From: Luzula sylvatica
Lineage: Eukaryota > Streptophyta > Magnoliopsida > Poales > Juncaceae
Direction: 5' to 3'
NCBI GenBank assembly: GCA_946800325.1
Contig: OX326956.1
Span: forward strand, 16,533,167-16,597,166
DNA: 64,000 bases
Shown: positions 1-9,730 of the stretch, in pieces
How positions within the stretch are numbered: the stretch's first letter is position 1
How the letters are laid out: each line of letters opens with the position of its first letter
Notes under the pieces: generated by a model
Seen by the model: the letters and a program-made list of their open reading frames with translations, nothing else
Told to the model about the DNA's origin: nothing
The model's database searches: none
Translations under genes and position numbers: made by a program

Positions 1-1861
1 TTGGTTCTGCAAAAAGAGAAGAGTAATGTTCGAGCAGAGAGTTTAATTCCGAGTTCTTATTCAATCCTCGAACTTCAGACTCCACGTTCATGCACATCGA
101 ATCCGGGTTTTCCAAGATCGTTACTTGAATTTCTGGATTTGACTTCCCGGTTTTTAATTGAGTTGTCTCGGATTTGATTTCCCATTTTCCCAATTGTGCT
201 AACCAGAGAACCTGGTTTTCAAAAATCAGGCTTCGCAATTCTCCTTCTTCAATGATTCGAACTTCACCGACTCCCGCCTTTCTACTCTGGTTGGTTAGAA
301 GCTCGACTCTTTCACCCTCATACTGCAATGAAATTGTTCTTCTCACATAATCGAACACCACCGGGTTGTGAAGTTTCATCCAGTCCGTCCCTAGCACCAC
401 GTCAACGGACCCCAATTCTAACAACCTCATTCCATGCTCGAATTGGAACCCATTCATCCTCCAATTAATCTTAGCACAATAAGCATCGCTTGAGATTTTC
501 GCGCCATTAGCAACAGTTACCAATAGTGGGTTGGCTTTGGTGACTGTCAATTTGAATTGTTTCGTAAGCTTCGGATCGATAAAAGAGTGAGAACTTCCAC
601 TATCGATTAACACCGAGAACGATCTCTCATTAATGATCCCCACTAGTTTGATCGTTTGATTCTTTTCCTCTCCACCATTTATACTACAAATCGTCAATTT
701 GTGCAGCTCGACCTCCTGACATTCCTCCTTCTCTTGCTCGTAATCGGCTGTGTCCTCTCTCGGATTGCTTCTTTCTTCTTCCTCACATTCAATTAAATAA
801 ACCTTCCCCTTGGGTTTATTCTTACAATTGTGCCCTGGTACGAATTTTTCATCGCAATAAAAACACAACCCATCTCGCTTTCTCTGTTCCCAATCCTTCT
901 TCTGGAAGTACACCGCTTTCTCCTTCTCCGTACTACCACTCTTTTGTAACCCTATCGGACTTGCGTGAGACTTGTTACCGGATTTTACCGATCTGTTATA
1001 CCCGCCAGCCATTTCGAGATGAAGGGAGTTTTCATACGCATCGTATAAATCCTTGGGACGGGATACTAGGACTTGAGGTCTCATCTCATCTCTTAACCCA
1101 GCTATGTAACACCGTTTGAAGAAATTATCATCCAATTGGGTATATTCCTGCCACAAGCGATTCTTCATCACTTCGAACTCTGTTTGATACTCTTCTACGG
1201 TGCTCGTATGCCTCAGAATGTGAAATTCCCCCACCGCCCCCATCAACAACTGATCTTCAAATCTTCTACACAGCTCTTGTGTAAACATTTTCCAACTTGG
1301 TTTCGGTTTGTGAGTCGCAAAACCCACATACCATTCCTTGGCCTTCTTCTCCAAGTATAAGGCCGCGATTTCAACATGCTGAGCCTTCGGAATCGTACAT
1401 ATGCTGAAAATTGACTCACACTGTCGAATCCACTCTTTGGGATCTTCCCCTTTGAATTTGGGTATCTCCATTTTAAGTTTATGGTGAAACTCTACCGGAT
1501 TCTTTTTGCGAGCAAAAATGTCGGATCTGGCATCGAAGTCTTCAGATCGAACAGAAACGGTATCCTCTCCTATCTTATCTTTGCCCTTAGGCTCCGGACA
1601 CTGTGATGGTCCAGATCGGTGTGGATCAGAGATCACCGGCCCCTCGACTACTCTCGCCTTGCTCTGACTAATCAACAAACTGACTGAACTCATGAGTTGA
1701 TCCAGCTTTGCTTCTGTTGATCGTTGTCCTTCCTCGGTTCTCTGAACATTAGCTTGCAGGGATGCCACAGTTTGGGATAGTTGTTGGGTTTGAGCTTGAT
1801 TGTCTAAAACCATTCTTCTTATCTCGTCATCATTCATGGATCGAGTTTTTGCGCCAGCCAT
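1..1861 (-). CDS. gag-pro: Ty3/gypsy retrotransposon gag-protease polyprotein, 5' part (runs off window)
   Basis: I followed an uninterrupted minus-strand frame of 620 codons from the ATG at 1861 to the window edge. The N-terminus is coiled and Q-rich, and a retrotransposon gag core follows (roughly residues 110-250, with a PKEW motif). A zinc knuckle (CFYCDEKFVPGHNC) starts near residue 333. An aspartic protease with active-site LIDSGSS has its catalytic Asp at residue 420. The last visible residues (SLLEHYSSLFAEP) resemble the linker that precedes reverse transcriptase in plant Ty3/gypsy polyproteins. The gag assembles the particle and the protease matures it. RT, RNase H and integrase should lie left of the window. 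The ATG lies 25 bp from the primer-binding site, as expected for a first start codon. The absence of any stop suggests a recent or still coding-competent copy. Confidence 0.93.
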   Translation of the reverse strand, partial: MAGAKTRSMNDDEIRRMVLDNQAQTQQLSQTVASLQANVQRTEEGQRSTEAKLDQLMSSVSLLISQSKARVVEGPVISDPHRSGPSQCPEPKGKDKIGEDTVSVRSEDFDARSDIFARKKNPVEFHHKLKMEIPKFKGEDPKEWIRQCESIFSICTIPKAQHVEIAALYLEKKAKEWYVGFATHKPKPSWKMFTQELCRRFEDQLLMGAVGEFHILRHTSTVEEYQTEFEVMKNRLWQEYTQLDDNFFKRCYIAGLRDEMRPQVLVSRPKDLYDAYENSLHLEMAGGYNRSVKSGNKSHASPIGLQKSGSTEKEKAVYFQKKDWEQRKRDGLCFYCDEKFVPGHNCKNKPKGKVYLIECEEEERSNPREDTADYEQEKEECQEVELHKLTICSINGGEEKNQTIKLVGIINERSFSVLIDSGSSHSFIDPKLTKQFKLTVTKANPLLVTVANGAKISSDAYCAKINWRMNGFQFEHGMRLLELGSVDVVLGTDWMKLHNPVVFDYVRRTISLQYEGERVELLTNQSRKAGVGEVRIIEEGELRSLIFENQVLWLAQLGKWEIKSETTQLKTGKSNPEIQVTILENPDSMCMNVESEVRGLNKNSELNSLLEHYSSLFAEP

Positions 1862-1885
1862 GGTGAAAGCGAGCGTGGATCGTCC

Positions 1886-1897
1886 GCTCTGATACCA
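1886..1897 (-). other. Retrotransposon primer-binding site (initiator tRNA-Met type)
   Basis: The minus strand reads TGGTATCAGAGC, the usual complement of the plant tRNA-Met 3' end. It sits 2 bp inside the LTR edge and just before the gag ATG. It fixes the orientation of the element as right to left. Confidence 0.9.
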
Positions 1898-1899
1898 AC

Positions 1900-2332
1900 T
1901 GAAACGTTCTCAACTCAAAACAAGGATCAAAAACGAAATAGTATTAAGAACTAGGTTTAAACATTACAAATCTCTTAAAAATCCTCAACTAAAGATACAG
2001 GAATCATAGCATAAGAAAAAACTAATGAAACTCTCTTCTCTCTCTAACTAAATACATCCAGCTCTTCCATTCATCTCTTGCCACGTCATCCGTACGAATA
2101 TGCTATATAACAACCTTTCTGCTTTGGTACGGATCCTTTTTATTCTTTCTATTGGGCCTAAATCTCAGCCCAATCTCATATTAACTACTTAACTAATTAA
2201 AACATCCAATTTGCAATAATCAGCCCACTTCATTCCAATTCCTCCCTTCAACTTCTTCCCTCCAGTTCCAGGTAATTATGCAGATTGGTCCCTACTTTAT
2301 TGAATTTTACTAAAAACTTAAAAATCATTACA
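1900..2332 (-). mobile_element. 5' LTR of the Ty3/gypsy element
   Basis: The segment between the primer-binding site and the next plausible TG...CA border is about 433 bp. On the minus strand it starts TGTAATG and ends GTTTCA. It carries a CT-rich leader and a TATATAA stretch near 2100-2110. Only one LTR is in the window, so the outer border (2332) is inferred from the terminal dinucleotide and is less certain than the inner one. Confidence 0.65.
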
Positions 2333-2660
2333 TTCTTCTAGAACTTTCTTCCTATTGTCTTTGATTTGACGGATCGAATCGGTATTTGCTCTTCATAGTA
2401 TATGAAATCAGTTAGCCTTTCATACATCACTTGGAATGCTTGATCTGTTGAAGCCTCCTCTATCAGTCGTTTGGACCTCTGTTAGGTCTTCTCTGAGATC
2501 AGATCTAAACCACCAAAGCTCTCTGTCTTTTGTTCCAATTGTTATTATCTTGTCAATGTTGTCATGGCGTGTTCTCTCTTTGCTCAGTGTTTGGTGATGT
2601 GTGTGGTATCAGTTTTCACCTAAGAATTTACTTCAGAAATTAAGATACCAAGTAACAGAG
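2333..2660. other. Intergenic DNA and probable 5' leader of the decayed upstream gene
   Basis: There is no coding frame of note. An exon-like end with a good donor (AACAGAG/GTAAGT at 2660/2661) pairs with an acceptor at 2813, just before the ATG at 2819. This suggests a spliced 5' leader for the neighbouring gene fragment. Confidence 0.35.
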
Positions 2661-2813
2661 GTAAGTAAACTTCAATCATTTACTTTTTACAACAATTCCA
2701 CCCATTCACTCTCATCCTGATGGTATGATTAAAATACATAATAGTTAAATAATACTGGTACAAGCAGAGTAGAATAGGCAAGCGATGAAAGAGTTAAAAT
2801 TGATTGTGATCAG

Positions 2814-3362
2814 GAAAAATGAAGATGAGAAGACGAGGAGGGTCATATAATTCAGATCCCTACAATCAGCAACAACAATACAACAATTACGTCACATCAG
2901 GTGATGCGTACAATTACGCGGCATCATCTCGGCCGTCAGATTCTCGCTGGTCTTGGGATCCCAATCTCACTCATGCATCATATCCTCCTGGATATGCCGA
3001 AGGTAAGTCCTACACGCCAAATTATCTTATCTATTAGGACTGCATTTATGATAATTAATTTCTATCACCGTTATTTTCCCTTTTTTGTCTTTTGATTTAT
3101 TTCAATACAATTTTATTTAATTTCTTGTCAGTTAATGTAGGTCAAGCAAATATCGCTCAAAGCAGCTTTATACGACGCCCCGCCCAAAATCCTGTTGCTA
3201 TGAGCAATGCATTGCAAATTAGATATGGAGATGATGATGATAATAATAATAATAATCTGCAACCCAATTGAAGGGCTCAAGCAGAAATTTCTTCAAGATA
3301 TTTCTAATCTCTCGACAAAACACAACGATGCCGAGGACTCCGAGATCAATAGGCACCGTGAG
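2814..3362 (+). pseudogene. Fragment of an unidentified gene, copy A (Q/N/Y-rich N-terminus)
   Basis: Exon 1 (ATG 2819 to 3002) encodes an R-rich start followed by a Q/N/Y-rich stretch ending SYPPGYAE, and closes with a good GTAAGT donor. A second exon (3141-3362) continues with GQANIAQ, then NPVAMSNALQIRYGD and a helical segment (LKQKFLQDISNL, EINRHREV). In this copy one extra base after LQP shifts the frame to an immediate stop. Compared with the second copy it also lacks a few bases near RRPAQ. No later exons are seen before the next gene. I do not recognise the family. It is part of the tandemly duplicated unit and looks like a 5' remnant of a larger gene. Confidence 0.6.
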
Positions 3363-3757
3363 GTACTCAGATATATATATTTTTAAATAATAATTATTAT
3401 CTCCTTCCAAAATCATTGGACAACTAATTCTTAATTCTTGAGAAATTTTGTGAAAAATATATATTTGTTTGAAAAAATAATATATAATTTAGGGTGGTTT
3501 AAGAAAATCTTTCAAGTTATTTATCCAATTTTCTCTGGCTGAGATGCCTTCAATACAGGAATCTACGCATCATTTTCACCCATTCGAATCCGCAAAATCA
3601 TCCCAATTCTTTTTCTCAACAACAAAAAATATACCTTTTTTATTTTTAATATTCATATCACCGCAGTATTACTAATAATATATTTGTCATCCATGTATTT
3701 GACCTTAACTACATTTTACTCGTTATAAACTTATAAACACTAATAATAGAAACTACC
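3363..3757. other. Intergenic spacer of duplication unit A
   Basis: AT-rich noncoding DNA that is collinear with the corresponding stretch of unit B, apart from transposon insertions in B. A phase of short A/T tracts is the only structure seen. Confidence 0.5.
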
Positions 3758-4281
3758 AAATGGTCAAGATCCCCGCTGTGTAAATTGGTGGGAGGAAATT
3801 TTCTGAACCGGTCTAGCGTCCCGTCTCTAACCGTAAAAAACTAATTTACTTAATTAAGACAACTCCAGTATTTATCTCTTGGCACAGCGTAAAAAAAAAT
3901 CACTGGCAAGATCTGAGACGTTGGATGTGAGAGCGCGGACACGTGGCGGATGGTGAGGGTATAGAGGTTGGAGAAACCGTATGATGGTTTAGTTAAGAGT
4001 GGGGTTTTGGCGATCTTATAAAGAGAGGAAGAGAGTAACAAAACGATACAAAGAGATTTTTGAGACGAGCAATTGAATTTGGGTAATTGATTTGAAGAAA
4101 TTGAGCTTAGATTTTGGAGCAAGGATCGCGATCGTGATATTTTAAGGTTAGTCTCGTGCATCCTGCTCAATTTTGAATAATTGGGGTTTATTTGCGTTAG
4201 GTTTTGTGATCCTGTGGTTTTCGTTTTCATTTTTTTGACGTAATTTGATCGAACTTTGGGGGGTTTTCTACAGATTTTACA
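3758..4281 (+). promoter_or_regulatory. Promoter and 5' leader of TRP/TRFL gene copy A
   Basis: From 3758 on, this sequence is nearly identical to 9208 onward in unit B, which marks the conserved promoter block. It contains a G-box/ABRE core (CACGTG, 3940-3945, in the context GGACACGTGGCGG), a TATA box (TATAAA, 4017-4022) and a 5'-UTR intron (4147-4273). Conservation in both copies of a block otherwise broken by insertions supports function. Confidence 0.65.
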
Positions 4282-6149
4282 ATGTCTCCTCGCAAACGTA
4301 TTAACGGACCCTCTGCCACCCGTGTAGCGTCCACGCCCGTACCGAAAATAACCAAGGTACACATACCAATCAACACCATTTCTTCACATTTTGAAATTCA
4401 ATAAGAAATTCTCAATTTTTTTCATAATCTTTCAGGGAAAACGGTCTACAAGAAGGAGGAGGATCTATCAGAATGTTCGTAACGACGACTTGTCCGCAAT
4501 GCATGTACTCGCAGATATAGCTGGCGAGATCCTAGAAGAGGATGCTCTCATCAACGAGAATCCAAAGCCAGACTTGATCAAACCAGAACCGTTGGATCGA
4601 GATAGTTGCAGAAGAGCTAATTCTAGGGTTTCTAAGAAGGTTGATTCGAAGAAAGTTTCTCCTGGAAAAAGCACCTGTACGTGTGAATTATTCCATTTGA
4701 TCCTTTAATTATTCAATTTTTTTAATATTACTTTTTTTAATTTTTAGATGGGGAGAATAAACGGGCTTTCTGTGATAGCAAGTTGGTTTACACTCGCCAA
4801 AGGACTCAGTTTAAAAAGGAAGCTAAAAAAGAGAATGTGAAATTGAGCATCAAATCGGTCAAAATTCCTGAACTGGTCCTCGAAGTTTCTGAAACCAGTA
4901 CTATAGCTTCTCTCAAGGTAATCAATCAATTAATTAATTAATTGAAATAATCTTAATTTCCAAATTTGTGTTATTATTAGTGGTTTTAAATTTTGAATAT
5001 TTTTTGGGGTTTTAACAGAAAAGGGTTTTGGAAGCAATGATTGTGATGCTTGGAAAAGAACTTGATGTTGGAGTTACACTTCAAGGAACGAAATTCCAAG
5101 ACGAAAATTTGAACTTGGCTCAGGCTGAGAAATTAAACGATTTGGTTTTTTCGCTTGAACACAAGTCCAAATCCAGCCGAGACAACAGTCACGTCACGGT
5201 AGAGAAACCAATCTCGGTTCCGCTCCCGACTCCAAACCCGAACCCGCTAAGGATCTCGAATCTGAACCCGCTAAGACAACAGTCACCGATCTGTGCGAAC
5301 TTGTCAAAGGCGATAGTGGTGAATCAGATGCAAACGGAGGAGCCTTTGGCAGTTATTCCTTCTGCGCGGAAATCGATGCGGGTCGAACCCGTTGTGCAGA
5401 GGAGGATTCGTCGCCCTTTTTCTGTTGGCGAGGTTGAAGCTCTAGTTCGAGCCGTCGAGAAATTAGGCACTGGACGGTAATAACAAAATTGAAACTAACT
5501 GTTTATTTATTGTTTAATTGGTTTAAATTAAAATTGTATGAAATTTATGTTTATGTAGGTGGAGGGATGTTAAAATAAGGGCCTTCGATGATGCGGAGCA
5601 CAGGACCTACGTGGATCTTAAGGTAATTAGATTTTGAGTTTTTTATATTTTTTTGACATTTTCGTGGTCAAGTATAAATCAACGCGTGAGTTTAGTTATG
5701 ATGTCATGTTCAAAATCATTATACCAATCATTATTCTGAAAAAAAAAGATATTATTTTTGCGAGAATTGGACATTAATATTTAGTTATAGAAATCCATAG
5801 GTAACACTATTCCCCTTGTTAACTAGTCAAGTTATAATTTCCAATTTCCAAATTCTAAATTCAAATTTAAACTCAAGTTCACGTTCAATATGAGTCATCT
5901 TTATTATTCTTTACTGACCTAATTAATCCCTATGTGTTAATGATGGTAAATTAAAATTAACTAAATAATTATTTCTAATTTTTATTTTCCCAGGACAAGT
6001 GGAAGACATTGGTTCACACAGCGAGCATAGCACCGCAACAGAGGCGTGGCGAACCGGTTCCGCAAGATCTCCTGGACCGGGTTCTTGCGGCTCAGTCGTA
6101 CTGGAACCAACAAAAGGGCTCTGAGACTTGTCCCCTTGCCCAAAACTAA
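4282..6149 (+). CDS. TRFL: Telomere repeat-binding protein, TRP/TRFL family (copy A)
   Basis: Six coding exons with GT-AG borders: 4282-4356, 4436-4676, 4748-4917, 5019-5476, 5559-5622 and 5994-6149. They join in phase to 387 aa. Residues 1-45 are basic. Residues 136-212 match the ubiquitin-like module of TRP/TRFL proteins (VKLSIKSVKIPELVLEV, LGKELDVGVTLQG). Residues about 288-365 form the C-terminal Myb domain with its plant extension, including the telobox signature VDLKDKWKTL at 333-342 and QRRGEPVPQDLLDRVL. Proteins of this family bind double-stranded TTTAGGG repeats in the nucleus. At 387 aa it is shorter than typical TRP1/TBP1-type members (550-700 aa), with reduced N-terminal and linker regions. 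The linker carries a duplicated NPLR motif absent from copy B. The start was chosen as the first ATG after the 5'-UTR intron. It appears fully intact. Confidence 0.93.
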
Positions 6150-6714
6150 TCACATTCATTCACTCACTTTTCCTTCTACGAACCAACAAAAACAGAAAAG
6201 ATAATTATAACCCTAAACTAAAACCCCTCTTTAATCCTTTTTTTTCTGGCAATTAAAATGAAAAAAGGAAAAGGGTTAAAAGGAGGGCAAATTGACCAAT
6301 TTGTGTAGAATTTTTTTATTTTTGCCTCATTACTTGTTAATTGTAATTAGTACGTGTTTAGTTGTAAATATTCATGAATCATGATCCATTGATTCGAAAA
6401 TCTTGTAACAAATAGTATATACTTTTGTAATATAATAGACTTTTACTTTTAGGCCTCTTTTTGTCTCTAATTGTATTGCATTTTTTTATTAATTATGAAC
6501 ATTTCATTGGATATACATATGAAGATTATATATATTCAGGTAGGGATAATTATATCAAATTATAATATTATATATATATATTTTTTTGATCAAATATCCC
6601 GTAGGATAATTATAATATTATATTATACTATTATACTATTTATACTATTATATTATAGTAAAAAAAATATAGAGTTTCTATCGATTTTGACACGTGTACT
6701 TAAAGTACAAATAA
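6150..6714. other. 3' UTR of copy A and junction of the tandem duplication
   Basis: The first 420 bp match the 3' flank of copy B (11568-11980), including a shared TCAGGTAGGGATAATTATATC-like block at about 6537-6560, after which similarity stops. Unit B begins around 6720. The junction is AT-rich with A/T dinucleotide runs and no ORF. Confidence 0.5.
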
Positions 6715-7088
6715 TTATGGAACGCTACATTAGTCCTGGATATGCCAAAGGTAAGTCCTACCCGCCAAATTATCTTTGCATAAATGATAATTAATTATTA
6801 TTACCGTTATTTTCCTTTTTTGTCTTTTGATTTATTTCAATACAATTTTAGTTAATTTTTCGCCATTTAATGTAGGTCGAGCGAATCTCGCTCAACAAGC
6901 AGCTTTATACGAACGCACAAAATCCCGTTGCTATGAGCAATGCATTGCAAATTAGATATGGAGATAATAATATTATTATTAATCCGCAAACAATTGAAGG
7001 GCTCAAGCAGAAATTTCTTGAAGATATTTCTAATCTCTCGAAAGAACACAACTATGCCGAGGACGCCGAGATCAATAGGCACCGCGAG
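6715..7088 (+). pseudogene. Fragment of the unidentified gene, copy B
   Basis: This is homologous to 2980-3362. The end of exon 1 (SPGYAKG with the same GTAAGT donor, exon end 6750) and exon 2 (6876-7088) are present. The N-terminal Q/N-rich exon start is missing, so the duplication breakpoint lies inside the exon. A short deletion near 6915 shifts the frame. After it, the NPVAMSNALQIRYGD, TIEGLKQKFLEDISNL and EINRHREV segments can still be read in one frame. Confidence 0.6.
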
Positions 7089-7428
7089 GTACTCAAATAT
7101 GTATTTTTTTAAATAATAATTATTATCTCCTTCCAAAATCACTGCACAACTAATTCTTAATTCTTGAGAATTTTGGTGAAAAATATATATTTGTTTGTAG
7201 AAAATAACTGTAAAAAATCACTGTAAATATATATAATTTAGGGTGGTTTAAGAAAAAATTTCAAGTTATTTATCCAATATCTCTGGCTGAATGCCTTCAA
7301 TACATGAATCTGCGCATCATTTTCATCCATTCTCTTCCACAAAATCATCCCAATTCATTTTCTCAACAACCAAAAATAGACTCTTCTTTATTTTTAATAT
7401 TCATGTCACCACAATATTATAGTAGTAG

Positions 7429-8030
7429 TCAATATAATTCTACCACCTCCACCAGGTGCTGACACGTGGAATGGGGTAAAAAAAATTTCAATCCATTTTT
7501 TTTTGGTTATACAATTTTGATCCTTTTTTAGTAATTTTTTTTTACTCTATTTTTGTCTTTTTCGATTTTGGTCTTTTTTTGCTTTCTATTTTGTTTTAAT
7601 TGCTCATTTCGCACGGATATGTATGAAATTTTGTAAGCTCAAATTTATGCGAGCTTGCATAGAAATTTGTCATATGTCCGTTGTATCCATCTGACACGTT
7701 GCGATTATTTAATGAACCTTTACTAATACATTTATTAACACAAAATATATTTGAGAAATGTCATGATTACATTAATCAAATTTAAAGCACCAGCACAAAT
7801 GTTATTTTAAAAAATTAATCATACAATAATATGCGTGATGGACTAATTTCATGAATCTTATGCATATATTGAAATCATGATATTTGCAAATATGTCATAG
7901 TTATATTAATTTAATTGAAATGCACGAGCGCCAATTCGCACGTGCGCTAATTCTATTTAAATAAATTATATAAAAAACATGTAAAAAAATAGCTATGTTG
8001 TCCCGCACAAATGCACCAGGATAAATCTAG
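7429..8030 (+). mobile_element. Small non-autonomous Helitron inserted in unit B
   Basis: The corresponding site in unit A is uninterrupted. The insert ends with a degenerate hairpin (CCCGCACAAATGCACCAGG) followed about 6 bp later by CTAG and a T. This is the Helitron 3' signature. It probably starts TC at 7429. Its last 250 bp resemble the 3' end of the Helitron at 45.67-46.37 kb, so both belong to one family. It has no coding capacity. Confidence 0.6.
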
Positions 8031-8104
8031 TTATTAATAATATATTTGTTATCCATGTTTTCGGGCTTAATTAGATTTTACTCGTTATAAATTTATAAAC
8101 ACTA

Positions 8105-9203
8105 AGAAAAGCCCATAAGCCCACCGCACATCATTTGAGGAAGCCCCGCCTCCTCTCTCTCTCTCTCTCTCTCTTTGAATCTTTCCATTAGACCACGAAG
8201 CAAAATTGCTTGTGACTTTGCCCCTCTCTCTCAGACTCTCTCGTTCTTTTTTATTTACTCTCTAATATCTCCCTCATTTGCCCTTTATTCTCTTGTTTGG
8301 ACTGAAAACTCAACAATGGACTAGAGAAAATAATCTTGCTTCAACTTCGATATTTAAACTAGAGAAAAAAAATGAAAAGAAGACAAATTTTTTTTCCTAA
8401 AATTAAGGTCTGTTAGTTCTTAACAATCTATAATTGTATTTTTTTTTAGAATTTACAAAATTAATGGAACTGCTTTCTTTGTCTATTCTCTGATTATCAT
8501 ATTTTGCGACGTAGACAAGGTGTTCGATGATATTTCCATGAGAGAAAACTAAAAAAAAAAGACTTTTTTTTCTTTCTCTAATACTAAATAAAAATGGTAT
8601 TTTATTCAATTATCTACTCATCGAGATATTTATTTTATTATCGTACAACTCGTTTTATTTTATCGTAGAACAAATTGAGAAGACGATTGAGAAAACGCAA
8701 GCAAAATTCCGGAGCTCAAAATATAAAAACAAAGCAACGAAAATGTGAATTGGCAAAATCTCTTGCCGGTTCCGTCTTTAAACTATTTGATGTTTGGAGG
8801 CAAAAAGAAAGTAGCTTGAGACTTGAGTCGACCCAATGTTAACTTAGGAAATGAAGCAACTGAGAGCAAGTTGAAGAAATTCGAGAGGAGCATGAAGAAG
8901 AAATTTGGGACAAGCACAATGAAGAAGCCAGAGAGGGGATCAATGAAATTAAGGAAGCGAATAATGAAGAAATTTGGGAGGGGACTAATGGAGAAAATGT
9001 TAATGTTGTCGATGACGGTATGTTAGACCTTGAAAATGATGTAGAAGTGAATTATGATTCCGAATCATGGGGAAGCATTACCAATGCGAAAAAAATTTGT
9101 TAGTTAAACGAGGTTTTGTTAAGTTTTTTTTTTTGCGTATTTTACTATAGATAGTTAGGGAATCATTTTATATAATATTAAGGTTCTTTGAATAGTTTGG
9201 GCA
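8105..9203. mobile_element. Second insertion in unit B, class unknown
   Basis: About 1.1 kb is absent from the equivalent place in unit A, between AAACACTAA and AAATGGTCAAG. It starts with a (CT)n tract (8154-8174). It contains one curious acidic open stretch (8859-9103) reading EQVEEIREEHEEEIWDKHNEE and later LDLENDVEVNYDSESW. That stretch has a stop just before it and no start codon of its own, so it may be a captured exon. No clear terminal inverted repeat or target duplication was found. Confidence 0.45.
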
Positions 9204-9730
9204 AAATGGTCAAGATCCCCACTGTGTAAATTGTTGGGTGGAAATTTTCTGAACCGGTCTAGTGTCCCGTCTCTAACCGCAAAAAATTTAATTTACTTAA
9301 TTAAGACTAATCCAGTATTTATCTCTTGGAACAGCGTAAAAAAAAATATCGCTGGTAAGATCTGAGACGTTGGATGTGAGAGCATGGACACGTGGCGGAT
9401 GGTGAGGGTATAGAGGTTGGGGAAACCGTATGGTGGTTTAGTTAAGAGTGGGGTTTTGGCGATCTTATAAAGAGAGAAAGAGAGTAACAAAACGATACAA
9501 AGTGATTTTTGAGACGAGCAATTGAATTCGGGTAATTGATTTGAAGAAATTGAGCTTAGATTTTGGAGCAAGGATCGCGATCGTGATATTTTAAGGTTAG
9601 TCTCGTGCGTCATGCTCATTTTTGAATAATTCGGGTTTATTTGCGTTAGGTTTTGTGATCATGTGGTTTTCGTTTTCATTTTTTTGACGTAATTTGATCG
9701 AACTTTTGGGGGTTTTCTGCAGATTTTACA
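9204..9730 (+). promoter_or_regulatory. Promoter and 5' leader of TRP/TRFL gene copy B
   Basis: A block of about 520 bp is nearly identical to that of copy A, with G-box CACGTG (9389-9394), TATAAA (9466-9471) and the same 5'-UTR intron (9596-9722). Everything upstream differs because of the insertion ending at about 9203. Distal promoter input is therefore the main regulatory difference between the paralogues. Confidence 0.65.
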
